From Streptomyces sp. Mut1 (GTDB lineage: Bacteria; Actinomycetota; Actinomycetes; Streptomycetales; Streptomycetaceae), in the NCBI RefSeq assembly GCF_030719295.1, contig NZ_CP120997.1:806001-870000 (forward strand): 64,000 nucleotides of DNA, in the 5' to 3' direction. Under the pieces are notes generated by a model. That model had not been told where the DNA came from. It ran no database searches and worked only from the letters and a program-made list of their open reading frames with translations. The first letter of the stretch is position 1; the number at the start of each line of letters is the position of its first letter. Made by a program: the position numbers and the translations under genes. Shown here one piece after another: positions 42,042-52,176 of the stretch.

Positions 42042-43057
42042 TGCGTTTCCTCCTCGACAGCGAGCAGCGGGAGTTCGCCCGCTCCCTCGACGCCCTGCTC
42101 ACCTCGTCCGGCGTCCCGGCCACGGTCCGGTCCTGGGCGGCCGGCGACCACGGGCCGGGGCGGGCCGTCTGGGCGCGGCTCGCCGAGGCCGGGCTCTTCG
42201 CCCTCGCGGTGCCCCCGGAGCACGAGGGCCTCGGCCCGCTGCCCGTCGAACTGGCCGTCGCCTTCGAGACGCTGGGCCGGCACGCCGTCCCGGGGCCGCT
42301 GGTCGAGACGGTGGCCGCCGCCGCCCTGCTGGACCGTCTCGGGGACAAGTCCCTCGCCGCCGGGCACCTGCCCGCCATCGCTTCGGGCGCGTCCCTGGTC
42401 TCCCTGTGCGTGACGGCGCTCGGCCCGTACGCGCTGGACGCGGACGCGGCCGGCACGGTGTTCGTCGTGGACGGCGACACGCTGCGGGTGGCCGACGGCC
42501 CGGGGCCCGTGCAGCCCTCGGCCGACCCGGGGCGGCGCCTCGCCCGGCCGTCGGGCGGCGCGGTCCTCGCCCGGGGCCCCGGGGTGACGGCCGCCGCCGC
42601 GTACGCGGCCGAGGTCGCCGCGCTCGCCACGGCGGCCCAGGCGCTCGGCGTCGGCCGGACACTGCTGGCCCGTACCGTCGAATACGTCACCGCGCGCACC
42701 CAGTTCGGGGTGGCGATCGGGTCCTTCCAGAGCGTCAAGCACCGCCTGGCGGACACCCTGCTGGCCCTGGAGTTCGCCGAGCCGCTGGTGCACGGCGCCG
42801 CGCTCGCCCTGGCCTCCGGCGACGAGGGCGCGGGCCGCGACATCGCCGCCGCCAAGGTCACCGCGGGCGAGGCCGCGTACGGGGCCGCGCGCACCGCCCT
42901 GCAACTGCACGGGGCCGTGGGCTACACCGACGAACTCGACCTGTCCCTGTGGATACGCAAGGCCCGTCCGCTGCGCGACGCCTGGGGCACCCCGGCCGCC
43001 TGCCGGGCCCGCGTACTGGCCGACCGGGCGGACACCGAGGGGAGCACGGTCCGATGA
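42041..43057 (+). CDS. fadE32: FadE32-like acyl-CoA dehydrogenase (beta-type subunit)
   Basis: A 338-residue, shortened acyl-CoA dehydrogenase. It retains the C-terminal segments ARTQFGVAIGSFQSVKHRLAD and ALQLHGAVGYTDE but lacks the usual SEPxxGSD flavin stretch, consistent with the reduced flavin contacts in beta subunits of heteromeric steroid dehydrogenases. Start and stop overlap the flanking fadE genes. It most likely works only as a complex with the FadE31-like protein. Confidence 0.82.
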   Translation: MRFLLDSEQREFARSLDALLTSSGVPATVRSWAAGDHGPGRAVWARLAEAGLFALAVPPEHEGLGPLPVELAVAFETLGRHAVPGPLVETVAAAALLDRLGDKSLAAGHLPAIASGASLVSLCVTALGPYALDADAAGTVFVVDGDTLRVADGPGPVQPSADPGRRLARPSGGAVLARGPGVTAAAAYAAEVAALATAAQALGVGRTLLARTVEYVTARTQFGVAIGSFQSVKHRLADTLLALEFAEPLVHGAALALASGDEGAGRDIAAAKVTAGEAAYGAARTALQLHGAVGYTDELDLSLWIRKARPLRDAWGTPAACRARVLADRADTEGSTVR

Positions 43058-44127
43058 GGCTGACGCGGGAGCAGGAAGAGCTGAGAGCGGCCGTGCGGTC
43101 GCTGCTGACCCGCCATCAGGGCACCGCTGCCTGGGCGCCGTTGACCGAGCAGATCGGGGTCGCCGGGCTCGCCGTGCCCGAGGCGTACGGCGGGGCGGGC
43201 GGTGGGGCGCGGGACGTCCATGTGCTGATGGAGGAGCTGGGCCGGAGCCTGAGCCCGCTGCCCTGTCTGGGCTCCGCCGTGCTCACCGCGGGCGCCCTGC
43301 TGGCGTCCGGCGACGAGGAGGCGTGCGGCCGGCTGCTGCCGGGGCTCGCCGACGGCACATCGGTGGGCGCCCTGGCCTGGGCGGAGCGGGGCTCGTGGGA
43401 CGGGGCGGCGGTCCGCGCCCGCGCCGTGCCGGGTCCGGGCGGCCGCCGGCTGGTGACCGGGGTGAAGGAGTACGTCCTGGACTGGCCGGACATCGGCGTG
43501 CTGGTCGTCGCGGCCCGCACGGACGCCGGGATCTCGCTCTTCGAGGTGGCCCCGGGCGCCGCCGGGGTCCGCCGGGAACCCGCGGTGGCCATGGACTCCA
43601 CCCGGGCCCTGGCGCGCTGGGTGTTCGACGGGGCCGAGGGACGCCTGCTGGGCCGGGACGGGGACGGCGGGCGGCACCTGGAGCACGTACGGGACCTGGC
43701 CTGCGCGGCCCTCGCGGCGGAGCAGGCCGGGGCGGCCGAGCGCTGTCTTGAGCTGACGGTGGAATACGCCCGGGAGCGGGTGCAGTTCGGCCGGTCCATC
43801 GGTTCGTTCCAGGCGGTCAAGCACCGGCTGGCGGACGCCTATGTGCTGGTGGAGTCGGCGCGTTCGGCGGCGCTGGGTGCCGCGTTCGCCGCCGACGAGG
43901 ACCCGGGCGCACTGCCCCGGGCGGCCGCCGTCGCCCAGTCCGTCTGCTCCGAGGCGTTCTCGGCGGTCGCCGGCGAGATGATCCAGCTGCACGGCGGGAT
44001 CGGCATCACCTGGGAGCACGACGCGCACCGCTACTTCAAGCGGGCGCACGGGGCGGGCGAGCTGTTCGGCGCGCCCGCGCGCCACCGGGAACGGCTCGCC
44101 GCCGGGATCGGCCTGGCCGCCCGGTGA
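43054..44127 (+). CDS. fadE33: FadE33-like acyl-CoA dehydrogenase (beta-type subunit)
   Basis: A 357-residue dehydrogenase similar in layout to the preceding one: RERVQFGRSIGSFQAVKHRLADAYV and MIQLHGGIGITWEHDAHRYFKRAHG near the end. The middle region is poor in canonical flavin contacts, as expected for a beta subunit. Two beta-type genes beside one alpha-type gene reproduce the M. tuberculosis fadE31-32-33 set, where FadE31 partners either. It overlaps fadE32 by 4 bp. Confidence 0.82.
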   Translation: MRLTREQEELRAAVRSLLTRHQGTAAWAPLTEQIGVAGLAVPEAYGGAGGGARDVHVLMEELGRSLSPLPCLGSAVLTAGALLASGDEEACGRLLPGLADGTSVGALAWAERGSWDGAAVRARAVPGPGGRRLVTGVKEYVLDWPDIGVLVVAARTDAGISLFEVAPGAAGVRREPAVAMDSTRALARWVFDGAEGRLLGRDGDGGRHLEHVRDLACAALAAEQAGAAERCLELTVEYARERVQFGRSIGSFQAVKHRLADAYVLVESARSAALGAAFAADEDPGALPRAAAVAQSVCSEAFSAVAGEMIQLHGGIGITWEHDAHRYFKRAHGAGELFGAPARHRERLAAGIGLAAR

Positions 44128-44165
44128 ACGGCTCCCGGCAGACCGGAACAGGAGAACGCGACATC

Positions 44166-44954
44166 ATGGACATCGGCAACCCGCTGGACTTCACCGGACA
44201 CGTGGTGCTGGTCACCGGAGGCACCAAGGGCATCGGCGCGGCCGTCGCCGAAGCGTTCCTGGCCGCCGGGGCGGACGTGGTGGTCTGCGGACGGAACACC
44301 CCGCGGGCCCTCCCCTCGGCCGGGGGCCGCGAGGCGGTCTTCGTCCCGGCCGACGTGCGCGACCCGGAGGCGGCGTCCGCGCTGGTGGACGCCGCGGTGG
44401 AGCGGTTCGGGCGGCTCGACGTCCTCGTCAACAACGCGGGCGGCTCCCCGGACGCGGACGCGGCCACCGTCTCGCCGCGATTCGTGGAGAAGATCGTCGC
44501 GCTCAACCTCCTCGCCCCGTTCTACGTGGCGCAGCCGGCCCACCGGGTCATGCGGGCGCAGCGGGGCGGGGGCGCGGTCATCAACATCGGCAGCGTCTCC
44601 GCCCATGACCCGCAGCCCGGCACCGCCGCGTACACCGCCGCCAAGGCGGGGCTGCTGGCCCTCACCAAGGCGCTCGCCCTGGAGTGGTCGCCGGCGGTCC
44701 GTGTCAACCACATCACCACGGGCCTGATCCGCACCGAGAGCGCCGCCTCGGTCTACGGCGCGGACGGCGGGGCGTCGGTGGCGTCGGTCATCCCGATGGA
44801 ACGGATGGCGGTTCCTCAGGACGTGGCGCGCGCCTGTCTGTTCCTCGCGAGCGGGCTCTCCGGATACATCAGCGGCGCGGACCTGGCGGTGCACGGCGGC
44901 GGGGAGTTCCCGGCGCGCTACCTGGCGGCGAAGGCGGCCGGCGGGCCGGGGTGA
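44166..44954 (+). CDS. Short-chain dehydrogenase/reductase ending the fadE31-33 operon
   Basis: A 262-residue SDR with TGGTKGIGAA, NNAGGSPDAD and YTAAKAGLLALT. ATG 44166 fits the usual family start (MDIGNPLDFTGHVVLVTGG). An alternative GTG at 44124 would overlap the fadE33 stop but lacks a ribosome site. An AGGAG lies 11 nt before the ATG. By size and start it resembles the second SDR of the mycobacterial KstR2-region (Rv3549c type), here relocated to the end of the fadE operon. Probably a hydroxyacyl-CoA dehydrogenase. Confidence 0.75.
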   Translation: MDIGNPLDFTGHVVLVTGGTKGIGAAVAEAFLAAGADVVVCGRNTPRALPSAGGREAVFVPADVRDPEAASALVDAAVERFGRLDVLVNNAGGSPDADAATVSPRFVEKIVALNLLAPFYVAQPAHRVMRAQRGGGAVINIGSVSAHDPQPGTAAYTAAKAGLLALTKALALEWSPAVRVNHITTGLIRTESAASVYGADGGASVASVIPMERMAVPQDVARACLFLASGLSGYISGADLAVHGGGEFPARYLAAKAAGGPG

Positions 44955-45033
44955 GCCGGCCGCCGCTCCGGCCTGCGCCTCAGGTTATCCCCACCCCCGA
45001 TCCGCCAGCAGCCGTCATGGCCCGTCATCGCCG

Positions 45034-45053
45034 TGATCCGTAGCGTCGGATCA
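45034..45053. promoter_or_regulatory. Inverted repeat upstream of the ABC exporter genes
   Basis: The sequence TGATCCG-TAGCGT-CGGATCA has perfect 7-bp arms, and the TAGCGT spacer itself fits a -10 box, 31 bp before ATG 45084. It is a plausible repressor site for a self-contained exporter operon. No regulator gene is adjacent. Confidence 0.5.
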
Positions 45054-45083
45054 TCGGCTCGAAGGATCGTGAGAGGGACGGAC

Positions 45084-45895
<812 letters not shown>

Positions 45896-45899
<4 letters not shown>

Positions 45900-48406
45900 G
45901 TCTCCTCGTCCCCAACGGACTCGCCCGCGCGGCCGTCCGCTTCAAGCCCGCGTCGTTCGCCGGCACGTTCGTCGCGCTGATGATGGCGGCACTGATCATC
46001 TCCGCCTGCGGCATCCTCCTGGAGACGGGCTCCCGGGCGTCCGTGCCGGCCCAGCGGTACGCGCGGGCACCGGTCGTCGTGGCGGCGGACCAGTACGCCC
46101 GCCTCGTCACGGGCAGCGGCGACAGCCGCTCCGAGTCGGCGAGCCCGCTCCCGGACACGGCACGCGTGGACACCGCGCTGGCGGGGAAGGCGGGCCGGGT
46201 GCCCGGCGCCGGGGCCGCGGTAGCGGACTTCACGTTCCCGGCGCGCCTGGGCGAGGACGTGCTGACGGGCCACGGCTGGGGGTCGCACGCCTTCACCGGC
46301 ACCGCACTCACCTCCGGTGCCGCGCCCCGGTCCGGCGAGGTCGTGCTCGACGCCGCCGCCGCACGGGCCGCGAGGGCGGGCGTCGGCGACACCGTCACGC
46401 TCGAAACCGCCACCGGGCGGACCGCCTTCCGCGTCTCCGGGCTGGCGCGGGCCGGAGCCGGGGACGACGTGGCCGAGGGAGCGACGGGCTGGTTCGCCGA
46501 CGCCCAGTCCCCGGTGCTCGCCGGGCACCCCGGCAGGGCCGACGCCATCGCCGTCCTGGCGGAGGAGGGGGCCTCCCCCGCGGACGGGACCGCCCTCGCC
46601 GCCGGGGTGCGGAAGGCACTCTCCGGCACCGGCGCCCGGGTGCACACGGGCGACGGCCGGGGCGCCGTCGAGGACCACGGCCTCGGATACGCCCGGGAGA
46701 CGCTCACCGGGCTCGGCGGCTCCTTCGGCGGGATCGCCGCCATGGTCGCCGTCTTCACGGCGTCCGGCACGGTCGCGCTGTCCGTCGCCCAGCGCGCCCG
46801 GGAGTTCGCGCTGCTGCGCGCCGTCGGTGCCACCCCCCGGCAGATCCGCCGCGCGGTCGCCTCCGAGGCGCTGCTCGTCGCACCGCTCGCCGGGATCATC
46901 GGCTGCCTGCCCGGGATCGGACTCGCGCACTGGTGGTTCGCGCAGCTGAAGGACCGCGGGGCCGTCCCGGGCCCGGTGGACCTGCGTGTCTCCTGGATTC
47001 CGCTCGTCGTCGCCGTCGGTACGGTGCTGCTGACCGCGCTCACCGCGGGCTGGGCCGCCGGACGCCGGCCGGCGAAGACCAAGCCGGGCCAGGCGCTCAC
47101 CGAGGCATCGGTGGAGCAGCTGCGGCCCGGTGTGATCCGTACCGTGCTGGGCCTGGGCGCGCTGGCCGGCGGCGGGTTCTTCACGGTCTACGCCGCCCGC
47201 TCGGCCGGGGAGGACGCGGCCAACGCCGCCCTCGGCGTCGTCATGCTGTTCATGCTCGCCGTGGCACTGCTCGGCCCGCTGGTGGCGCGGCTGTGCGCGG
47301 CGCTGCTGGGGCTCGCGCTGGACGCCCGCGGCGCCGCCGCGGCCACACTCGCCGCCGCCAACTCCCGTACGAACGCCCGCAGGCTGGCCTCCGCGATCAC
47401 CCCGATCGTGCTGGCCATGGCCTTCGCGTCGACGCTCGCCTTCATGCACACGAGCGAGAGCCATGTGGCGGCGAAGCAGTTGCGCGCCGGTGTCATCGCG
47501 GACCATGTCGTCACCCACCCCGCCGGACTGCCCGCCGACGCGGTGCGCCGGGCCGCCCGCACGCCCGGGGTCGAGGCGGCGGTGGGTCTGCTCGGCACAC
47601 AGGTCCTCGTGCCGGTCGGGTCGGGCGGCGACCGGTGGCTGGAGGGCTCGTCGGTCCAGGGCGTCTCCGGTTCCGGCGCGCGGCTCGCACAGGTGCAGGA
47701 CCTCGATGTGCGCGGCGGCAGTCTCGACCGGATCGGCAAGGGCAGGATCGCCATCGACCGGACGCTCGCCCTGTCGGCCGGGGCCGGGGTCGGCGACAAG
47801 CTGCCGATGTACCTTCCGGACGGCACCAGGACCAGCCCCGAGGTCGTCGCCGTGTACGGCCGGGGGCTCGGCCTGGCGGCCGTCACCATGGACCGCGCGT
47901 CGCTCGCCGCCCACGTCACCTCGGGGTTCGACACCACGCTGCTGGTACGCGGCGGGAACGCGGAGGCCCTCGCCCCGCTGGGCACGGTCACCGACGCGGC
48001 CGGCTACGCGGCCGGGCGGACCACCGACCGCGAGCTCAACGCCTGGGCCAACAACACGATGGCCGCGGTCCTGGGCGGTTTCGCCGCTCTCGCCGCCGCC
48101 AACACCCTCGTGATGACCGTTCTCGACCGCCGTCGTGAGCTGGGCATGCTCCGCCTCGTCGGCGCCACCAGGCGCCAGGTGATGGACATGCTGCGCTGGG
48201 AGGGGCTGCTGGTGGCGGTGGCCGGCGTCGCCCTGGGCACCGCCATCGCCTCGGCCACCCTGATCCCGATGACGCGCGGCCTGACGGGCGAGGCCCCGTA
48301 CGTGCCCCCGCTCCTGTACGGGTCCTTCGCCGCGGCCGCGGTGTGCCTCGCCCTGGCCGCCGTCACCCTGCCGGCGCGCAAGGCGCTCCGGGAACGGCAG
48401 GGCTGA
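45896..48406 (+). CDS. FtsX-like ABC permease (DUF214 family)
   Basis: An 836-residue membrane protein of the Streptomyces FtsX/MacB permease type. It has an N-terminal membrane segment (about residues 20-40), an extracytoplasmic MacB-like domain, a first FtsX block of three segments (about 280-380), a second half beginning about 420-500, another external domain, and a final FtsX block (about 720-830) containing RRRELGMLRLVGATRRQVMDML. The internal duplication gives eight to ten membrane segments. It is coupled to the ATPase gene. Substrate unknown. Confidence 0.88.
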
Positions 48407-48422
48407 TACCCGCGGCCGGGGC

Positions 48423-49589
48423 TCAGACGAGGTTGTCCTCGACGGTCAGGCCGAAGGCGCCCCGGCCGTACATGGCGAGCGCGCGTTCCACGTCGTTGGC
48501 GACGTGGACGCTGCCCGCGTGGGCGTCGCGCCAGGCGCGTTCGACGGGGTTGCCGCGCCTGAGCGCGTTGCCGCCCGCGGTCTTGAAGAGCAGGTCGATC
48601 GCGGCGACGGCCCGTTCGGTACCCCGGACCTGGTCGCGGCGGGTGCGCAGGCGCAGCTCCATGGGTATCTCCCGGCCGCCGGCGGCGAGTTCGGACAGTT
48701 CGCGCAGGTTGCGGTCCATCTGGAGCACCGTCGCGTCGATGTCGGACGCGGCGCGGGCGATGGCGACCTGGGCGAAGGGGTCCTCGGTGAACCTGCCGCC
48801 GCCCAGGCTGAGGCGTACCCGCTCCTTCATCCGCCGCACGTACGAGTCGTAGCCGCCAGACACCGCCCCGATCACGGGCGCGGTGATGGCGCTCGTGAAG
48901 ATCGCGCCGAACGGCAGCCGGTAGAGCGGGCCCGGGTTGACCTGCTGTCCCGGCACCTTCAGCCTGGCCTGCTCGTAGTTGCGCAGCACCCGGTGGGCCG
49001 GTACGAACGCCTTCTCGACGATGATGTCGTTGCTGGCGGTGCCCCGGAGCCCGACCACGTCCCACATGTCCTCGATCCGGTAGTCGCGGCGGGGCACCAG
49101 AACGGTGAGGAAGTCGACGGGCCGGCCCTGCGCGCCGACGACGAGGGCGCCCAGCAGCGCCCAGGAGGCGTGGTCGCAGCCGGAGGAGAAGCTCCACCGC
49201 CCGGCCAGTTCGTAGCCGCCGTCGACGGGGGTGAGCCGGCCGACCGGCGCGTACGAGGAGGAGATCCGGGTGTCCGGGTCCGCACCCCACACGTCCTCCT
49301 GCGCCTGCTTGGGGAACAGGCCCAACTGCCAGGGGTGCACGCCGAGGACGGAGGCCACCCAGCCGGTGGAGCAGCAGACGGCGGAGATCGCCCGCACCAC
49401 CTGGTAGAAGTCGGCCGGATCGCCCTCCAGGCCGCCGTAGCGGGCCGGCTGGAGCATCCGGAACACCCCGGCATCGGCCAGTTCACGGACGGTGACCTGC
49501 GGTATCCGCCGTTCCTCGTCCGTGGTGACGGCCCGTTTCCCGATGCCCGGCAGCAGGGCGCGTACCGATTCCAGAACCTCGTTGCCCAT
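48423..49589 (-). CDS. hsaA: HsaA-like 3-HSA 4-monooxygenase, oxygenase component
   Basis: A 388-residue flavin-dependent monooxygenase with an acyl-CoA-dehydrogenase fold. HsaA hydroxylates the aromatised A ring of 3-HSA to the catechol 3,4-DHSA. Diagnostic stretches shared with the mycobacterial enzyme (from memory) are VCCSTGWVASVLGVHPWQL, ISSSYAPVG, SSGCDHASWALLG, VVGLRGTASND and WRDAHAGSVHVANDVERA. The reductase HsaB and the catechol-cleaving HsaC/HsaD are not in the window. The gene is last in the unit SDR-fadD3-hsaA, 39 bp after the ligase, with a GGAGAG ribosome site. Confidence 0.88.
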   Translation of the reverse strand: MGNEVLESVRALLPGIGKRAVTTDEERRIPQVTVRELADAGVFRMLQPARYGGLEGDPADFYQVVRAISAVCCSTGWVASVLGVHPWQLGLFPKQAQEDVWGADPDTRISSSYAPVGRLTPVDGGYELAGRWSFSSGCDHASWALLGALVVGAQGRPVDFLTVLVPRRDYRIEDMWDVVGLRGTASNDIIVEKAFVPAHRVLRNYEQARLKVPGQQVNPGPLYRLPFGAIFTSAITAPVIGAVSGGYDSYVRRMKERVRLSLGGGRFTEDPFAQVAIARAASDIDATVLQMDRNLRELSELAAGGREIPMELRLRTRRDQVRGTERAVAAIDLLFKTAGGNALRRGNPVERAWRDAHAGSVHVANDVERALAMYGRGAFGLTVEDNLV

Positions 49590-49628
49590 CGTCGCTCTCC
49601 CTCGCTCGACGCACCGTGAGGGGTGCGG

Positions 49629-51230
49629 TCAGATCGTCCGCAAGGCGGCCTTGTCCACCTTGCCCGTGGCGTTGCGCGGCAGGCTCCCGAGGACCACGAC
49701 CTCGCGCGGGACCTTGAAGTTGGCGATCCGTTCGCGGCAGTGGGCGATGAGATCGTCCGGGGCTGCCCCGGTGCCAGGTCTGACCGTCACGAACGCGCGG
49801 CCGACCTCGCCGAGGCGGGCGTCGGGCATCCCGACCACGGCGGCCTCGGCCACGGCGTCGTGGGCGGCGAGCACCTGCTCGACCTCCGCCGGGTAGACGT
49901 TGAAGCCGCCGACCACGAAGAGGTCCTTGGAGCGTCCGGTGATCACCAGGTTGCCGCGTGGGTCGAGGTGGCCGATGTCGCCCGTGTCGAGCCATCCTTC
50001 GGCGTCGACGGCCGCCGCGGTCGCCGCCGGGTCGTCCAGATAGCCGAGCATGACGTGGAAGCCGCGCACCAGGATGCGGCCGTCCCGTCCGGCGGGCCGC
50101 GGGGTGCCCTCGGCGTCCCCGATCCGTACTTCGGTGCCGTCGATGGGGCGGCCCGCGGTGAGCGCGACGGTCTCGGCGTCGTCGTCGGCCGAGCAGACGC
50201 TGACCGTGCCGCAGCTCTCGGTCAGCCCGTACGCGGTGAGCACGTCGGGGAAGAGTTCGGCCCGCATCCGCCGGACGAGGGCGACCGGCACGACGGCGGC
50301 GCCGGTCACCGCGAGCCGCAGCGACGACAGGTCGTGGCGGTGCCGGGCGGGCGCGTCCAGCAGTTCGGTGTAGATGGTGGGCGGGCCGGGGAGCACGGTG
50401 ATCCGCTCGGTCTCGACGGCGCGCAGCACCCGCTCCACGTCGAAGACCGGCTGGAGGACCATGGTGGCGCCGCGCACCAGGCAGGCCAGGACCCCGGCCT
50501 TGTACCCGAAGCAGTGGAACAGCGGGTTGACGACCAGGCAGCGGTCGTCTCCGGTGACCCCGGTCCGGCTGCTCCACGCCCGGTACGTGGTGAGGTTCTG
50601 CCGGTGCGTGGTCAGGGCGCCCTTGGGGCGGCCGGTCGTGCCCGAGGTGAAGAGCAGGTCGGACGGGTCGTCGGGGTGTACGGCGGCGCCCCGGGCGGCG
50701 GCCCCGGCGTCGGGCAGGTGCGCGCCCTCGCGCAGGAATCCGTCCCACGGCTGGGTGCCGGGACGCCCGCGGGTGTCGTCGTCGAACACCACGGCCCGTT
50801 CCAGGGCGGGCAGTCCGGGCACCGGCCGGCCCTCCTCGCCGGCGTCCGGGCCCGCCCCGAGCATGGCGAGGTAGTCCTTGCCCAGGAAGCCGTTCTCCAC
50901 GAACAGCAGCCGCACCCCGCCGCGTTCCAGGAGCCGGCGCGCCTCCTCGCCCCGGTAGCGGGTGTTGACGGGGACCAGCACGGCCCCGGCCGAGGTCGCG
51001 GCGAGCGCGGCGACCACCCAGTGGTGGCTGTTGGGTGCCCAGACGGCGATCCGGTCGCCGGGCCGGACACCGAGCGCGATCAGCGACTTCACGGCGGCGT
51101 GGACCCGGTCGCGCAGCTGCGCCCAGGTCAGCCGGGTGTCACCGGACACGACCGCTTCCCGGCCGGGGTGGCGGGCGGCGGCGAGGGCGAGGGCGCCGGG
51201 AATCGTGAGGGGGTGCTCGGTCTCGCTCAT
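49629..51230 (-). CDS. fadD3: FadD3-like HIP-CoA ligase (acyl-CoA synthetase)
   Basis: A 533-residue ANL ligase with A3 LLFTSGTTGRPKGALTTH, TAYGLTESCGTVS, the DTGDIG/GRSKDLFVVGG hinge and the C-terminal Lys of [13 protein letters not shown]. Length and the VVNPLFHCFGYKAG motif fit FadD3-type ligases, which activate the HIP propionate side chain. The fadD3 position beside fadE30 is taken by an enoyl-CoA hydratase, so relocation next to hsaA is plausible. FadD3 identity is inferred; another carboxylic acid is possible. ATG 51230 follows a GGAGAG site. Confidence 0.75.
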   Translation of the reverse strand: MSETEHPLTIPGALALAAARHPGREAVVSGDTRLTWAQLRDRVHAAVKSLIALGVRPGDRIAVWAPNSHHWVVAALAATSAGAVLVPVNTRYRGEEARRLLERGGVRLLFVENGFLGKDYLAMLGAGPDAGEEGRPVPGLPALERAVVFDDDTRGRPGTQPWDGFLREGAHLPDAGAAARGAAVHPDDPSDLLFTSGTTGRPKGALTTHRQNLTTYRAWSSRTGVTGDDRCLVVNPLFHCFGYKAGVLACLVRGATMVLQPVFDVERVLRAVETERITVLPGPPTIYTELLDAPARHRHDLSSLRLAVTGAAVVPVALVRRMRAELFPDVLTAYGLTESCGTVSVCSADDDAETVALTAGRPIDGTEVRIGDAEGTPRPAGRDGRILVRGFHVMLGYLDDPAATAAAVDAEGWLDTGDIGHLDPRGNLVITGRSKDLFVVGGFNVYPAEVEQVLAAHDAVAEAAVVGMPDARLGEVGRAFVTVRPGTGAAPDDLIAHCRERIANFKVPREVVVLGSLPRNATGKVDKAALRTI

Positions 51231-51276
51231 CTGCTCTCCGGGAGGGGGCGGTCGGGGGTGCGGCGGGCCGGGGGTG

Positions 51277-52071
51277 TCAGGAGGCCGGCGGCAGGAGCCG
51301 CCGGGACGCCTCGTCGGCCCCGAGCACCAGTTCGGCGCGCGGGAATCCGCTGCGCTTCTCGGCCGCCGGGGCATTGCCGCCCGCGATGTGGACGGGGCCG
51401 TCGGCGAGGTGTTCCAGCCCCTCCCGGGCGACGTCGTCCGGTTCGGCGACCCGCAGGCCCGGCAGGTCCATGCGCAGTCCGGCACGCTCCATGGCGGGGG
51501 TGCGGGTCACGCCGAGCACCAGCTCCAGGACGTGCACGCCGTGCGGCCGCAGCTCCAGCCACAGGCCCTCCGCGAAGACCCGGCTGAAGGCCTTGGCCGC
51601 CGAGTAGACGCTGATGCGGGCCTGTCCGAGGTAGCCGGAGAGTGAGCCGACGAGCAGGATGCCGCCCCGGCCCCGCTCCTTCATCGAAGCCCCGAAGTGG
51701 TGGGTCAGGGCGAGCTGCGCGGTGATGTTGAGGTCCAGGACGCCCTGCACCCGCTCCAGGTCGCCGGAGACGAAGTCGTGGCCGTAGCTGTTGGCCCCGG
51801 CGTTGAAGACCAGCAGGCCGACCTCCAGTCCGTCCGTGGCCGCCGCGACCTTGTCCGGGGCCCCGGGGTCGAGCAGGTCGAGCGCGAGGGTGCGGACCTC
51901 GACGCCCCGGGCGCGTACCCGGGCGGCGGTCTCCTCCAGGGGGCCGGGCTTGCGGGCGATCAGGACCAGGTTGATCCCGGCGTCCGCGAGCCGGTGGGCG
52001 AAGGAGGCGCCCACACCCTCGGACCCTCCCACGACAACCGCCCACGGTCCGTACAGGTTCTTGTCGATCAT
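51277..52071 (-). CDS. Short-chain dehydrogenase/reductase (KAR/HSD17B12-like)
   Basis: A 264-residue SDR of the ketoacyl-reductase/17beta-HSD-12-like subgroup: AVVVGGSEGVGASFAHRLADAG, FNAGANSYG in place of NNAG, YSAAKAFSRVFAEGLWLELRPHG, and a C-terminal extension not used for cofactor binding. A steroid or long-chain ketone is plausible given the ligase and hsaA downstream. The promoter has a TACGGT -10 (52115 to 52110) and the shared palindrome exactly 31 bp further upstream, so this gene starts the SDR-fadD3-hsaA operon. Confidence 0.8.
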   Translation of the reverse strand: MIDKNLYGPWAVVVGGSEGVGASFAHRLADAGINLVLIARKPGPLEETAARVRARGVEVRTLALDLLDPGAPDKVAAATDGLEVGLLVFNAGANSYGHDFVSGDLERVQGVLDLNITAQLALTHHFGASMKERGRGGILLVGSLSGYLGQARISVYSAAKAFSRVFAEGLWLELRPHGVHVLELVLGVTRTPAMERAGLRMDLPGLRVAEPDDVAREGLEHLADGPVHIAGGNAPAAEKRSGFPRAELVLGADEASRRLLPPAS

Positions 52072-52135
52072 CGAGTGCCTCTCTCGTGCCGGCCGGGCCC
52101 GGTGCCGCGACCGTAGGGCGGGTGTACGGGGGTGT

Positions 52136-52170
52136 GCCCCGGGCATCCCACTGGCCGGGATGCCCGGGGC
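52136..52170 (-). promoter_or_regulatory. Shared 15-bp palindrome, copy 5, embedded in a terminator-like hairpin
   Basis: The sequence TCCCACTGGCCGGGA (52146-52160) is 31 bp from the TACGGT -10 of the SDR operon. It sits at the centre of a perfect 14-bp stem (52136-52149 with 52157-52170) starting 7 nt after the kstD stop. It may therefore be both an operator for the SDR operon and the kstD terminator. Confidence 0.6.
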
Positions 52171-52176
52171 CCGGGG

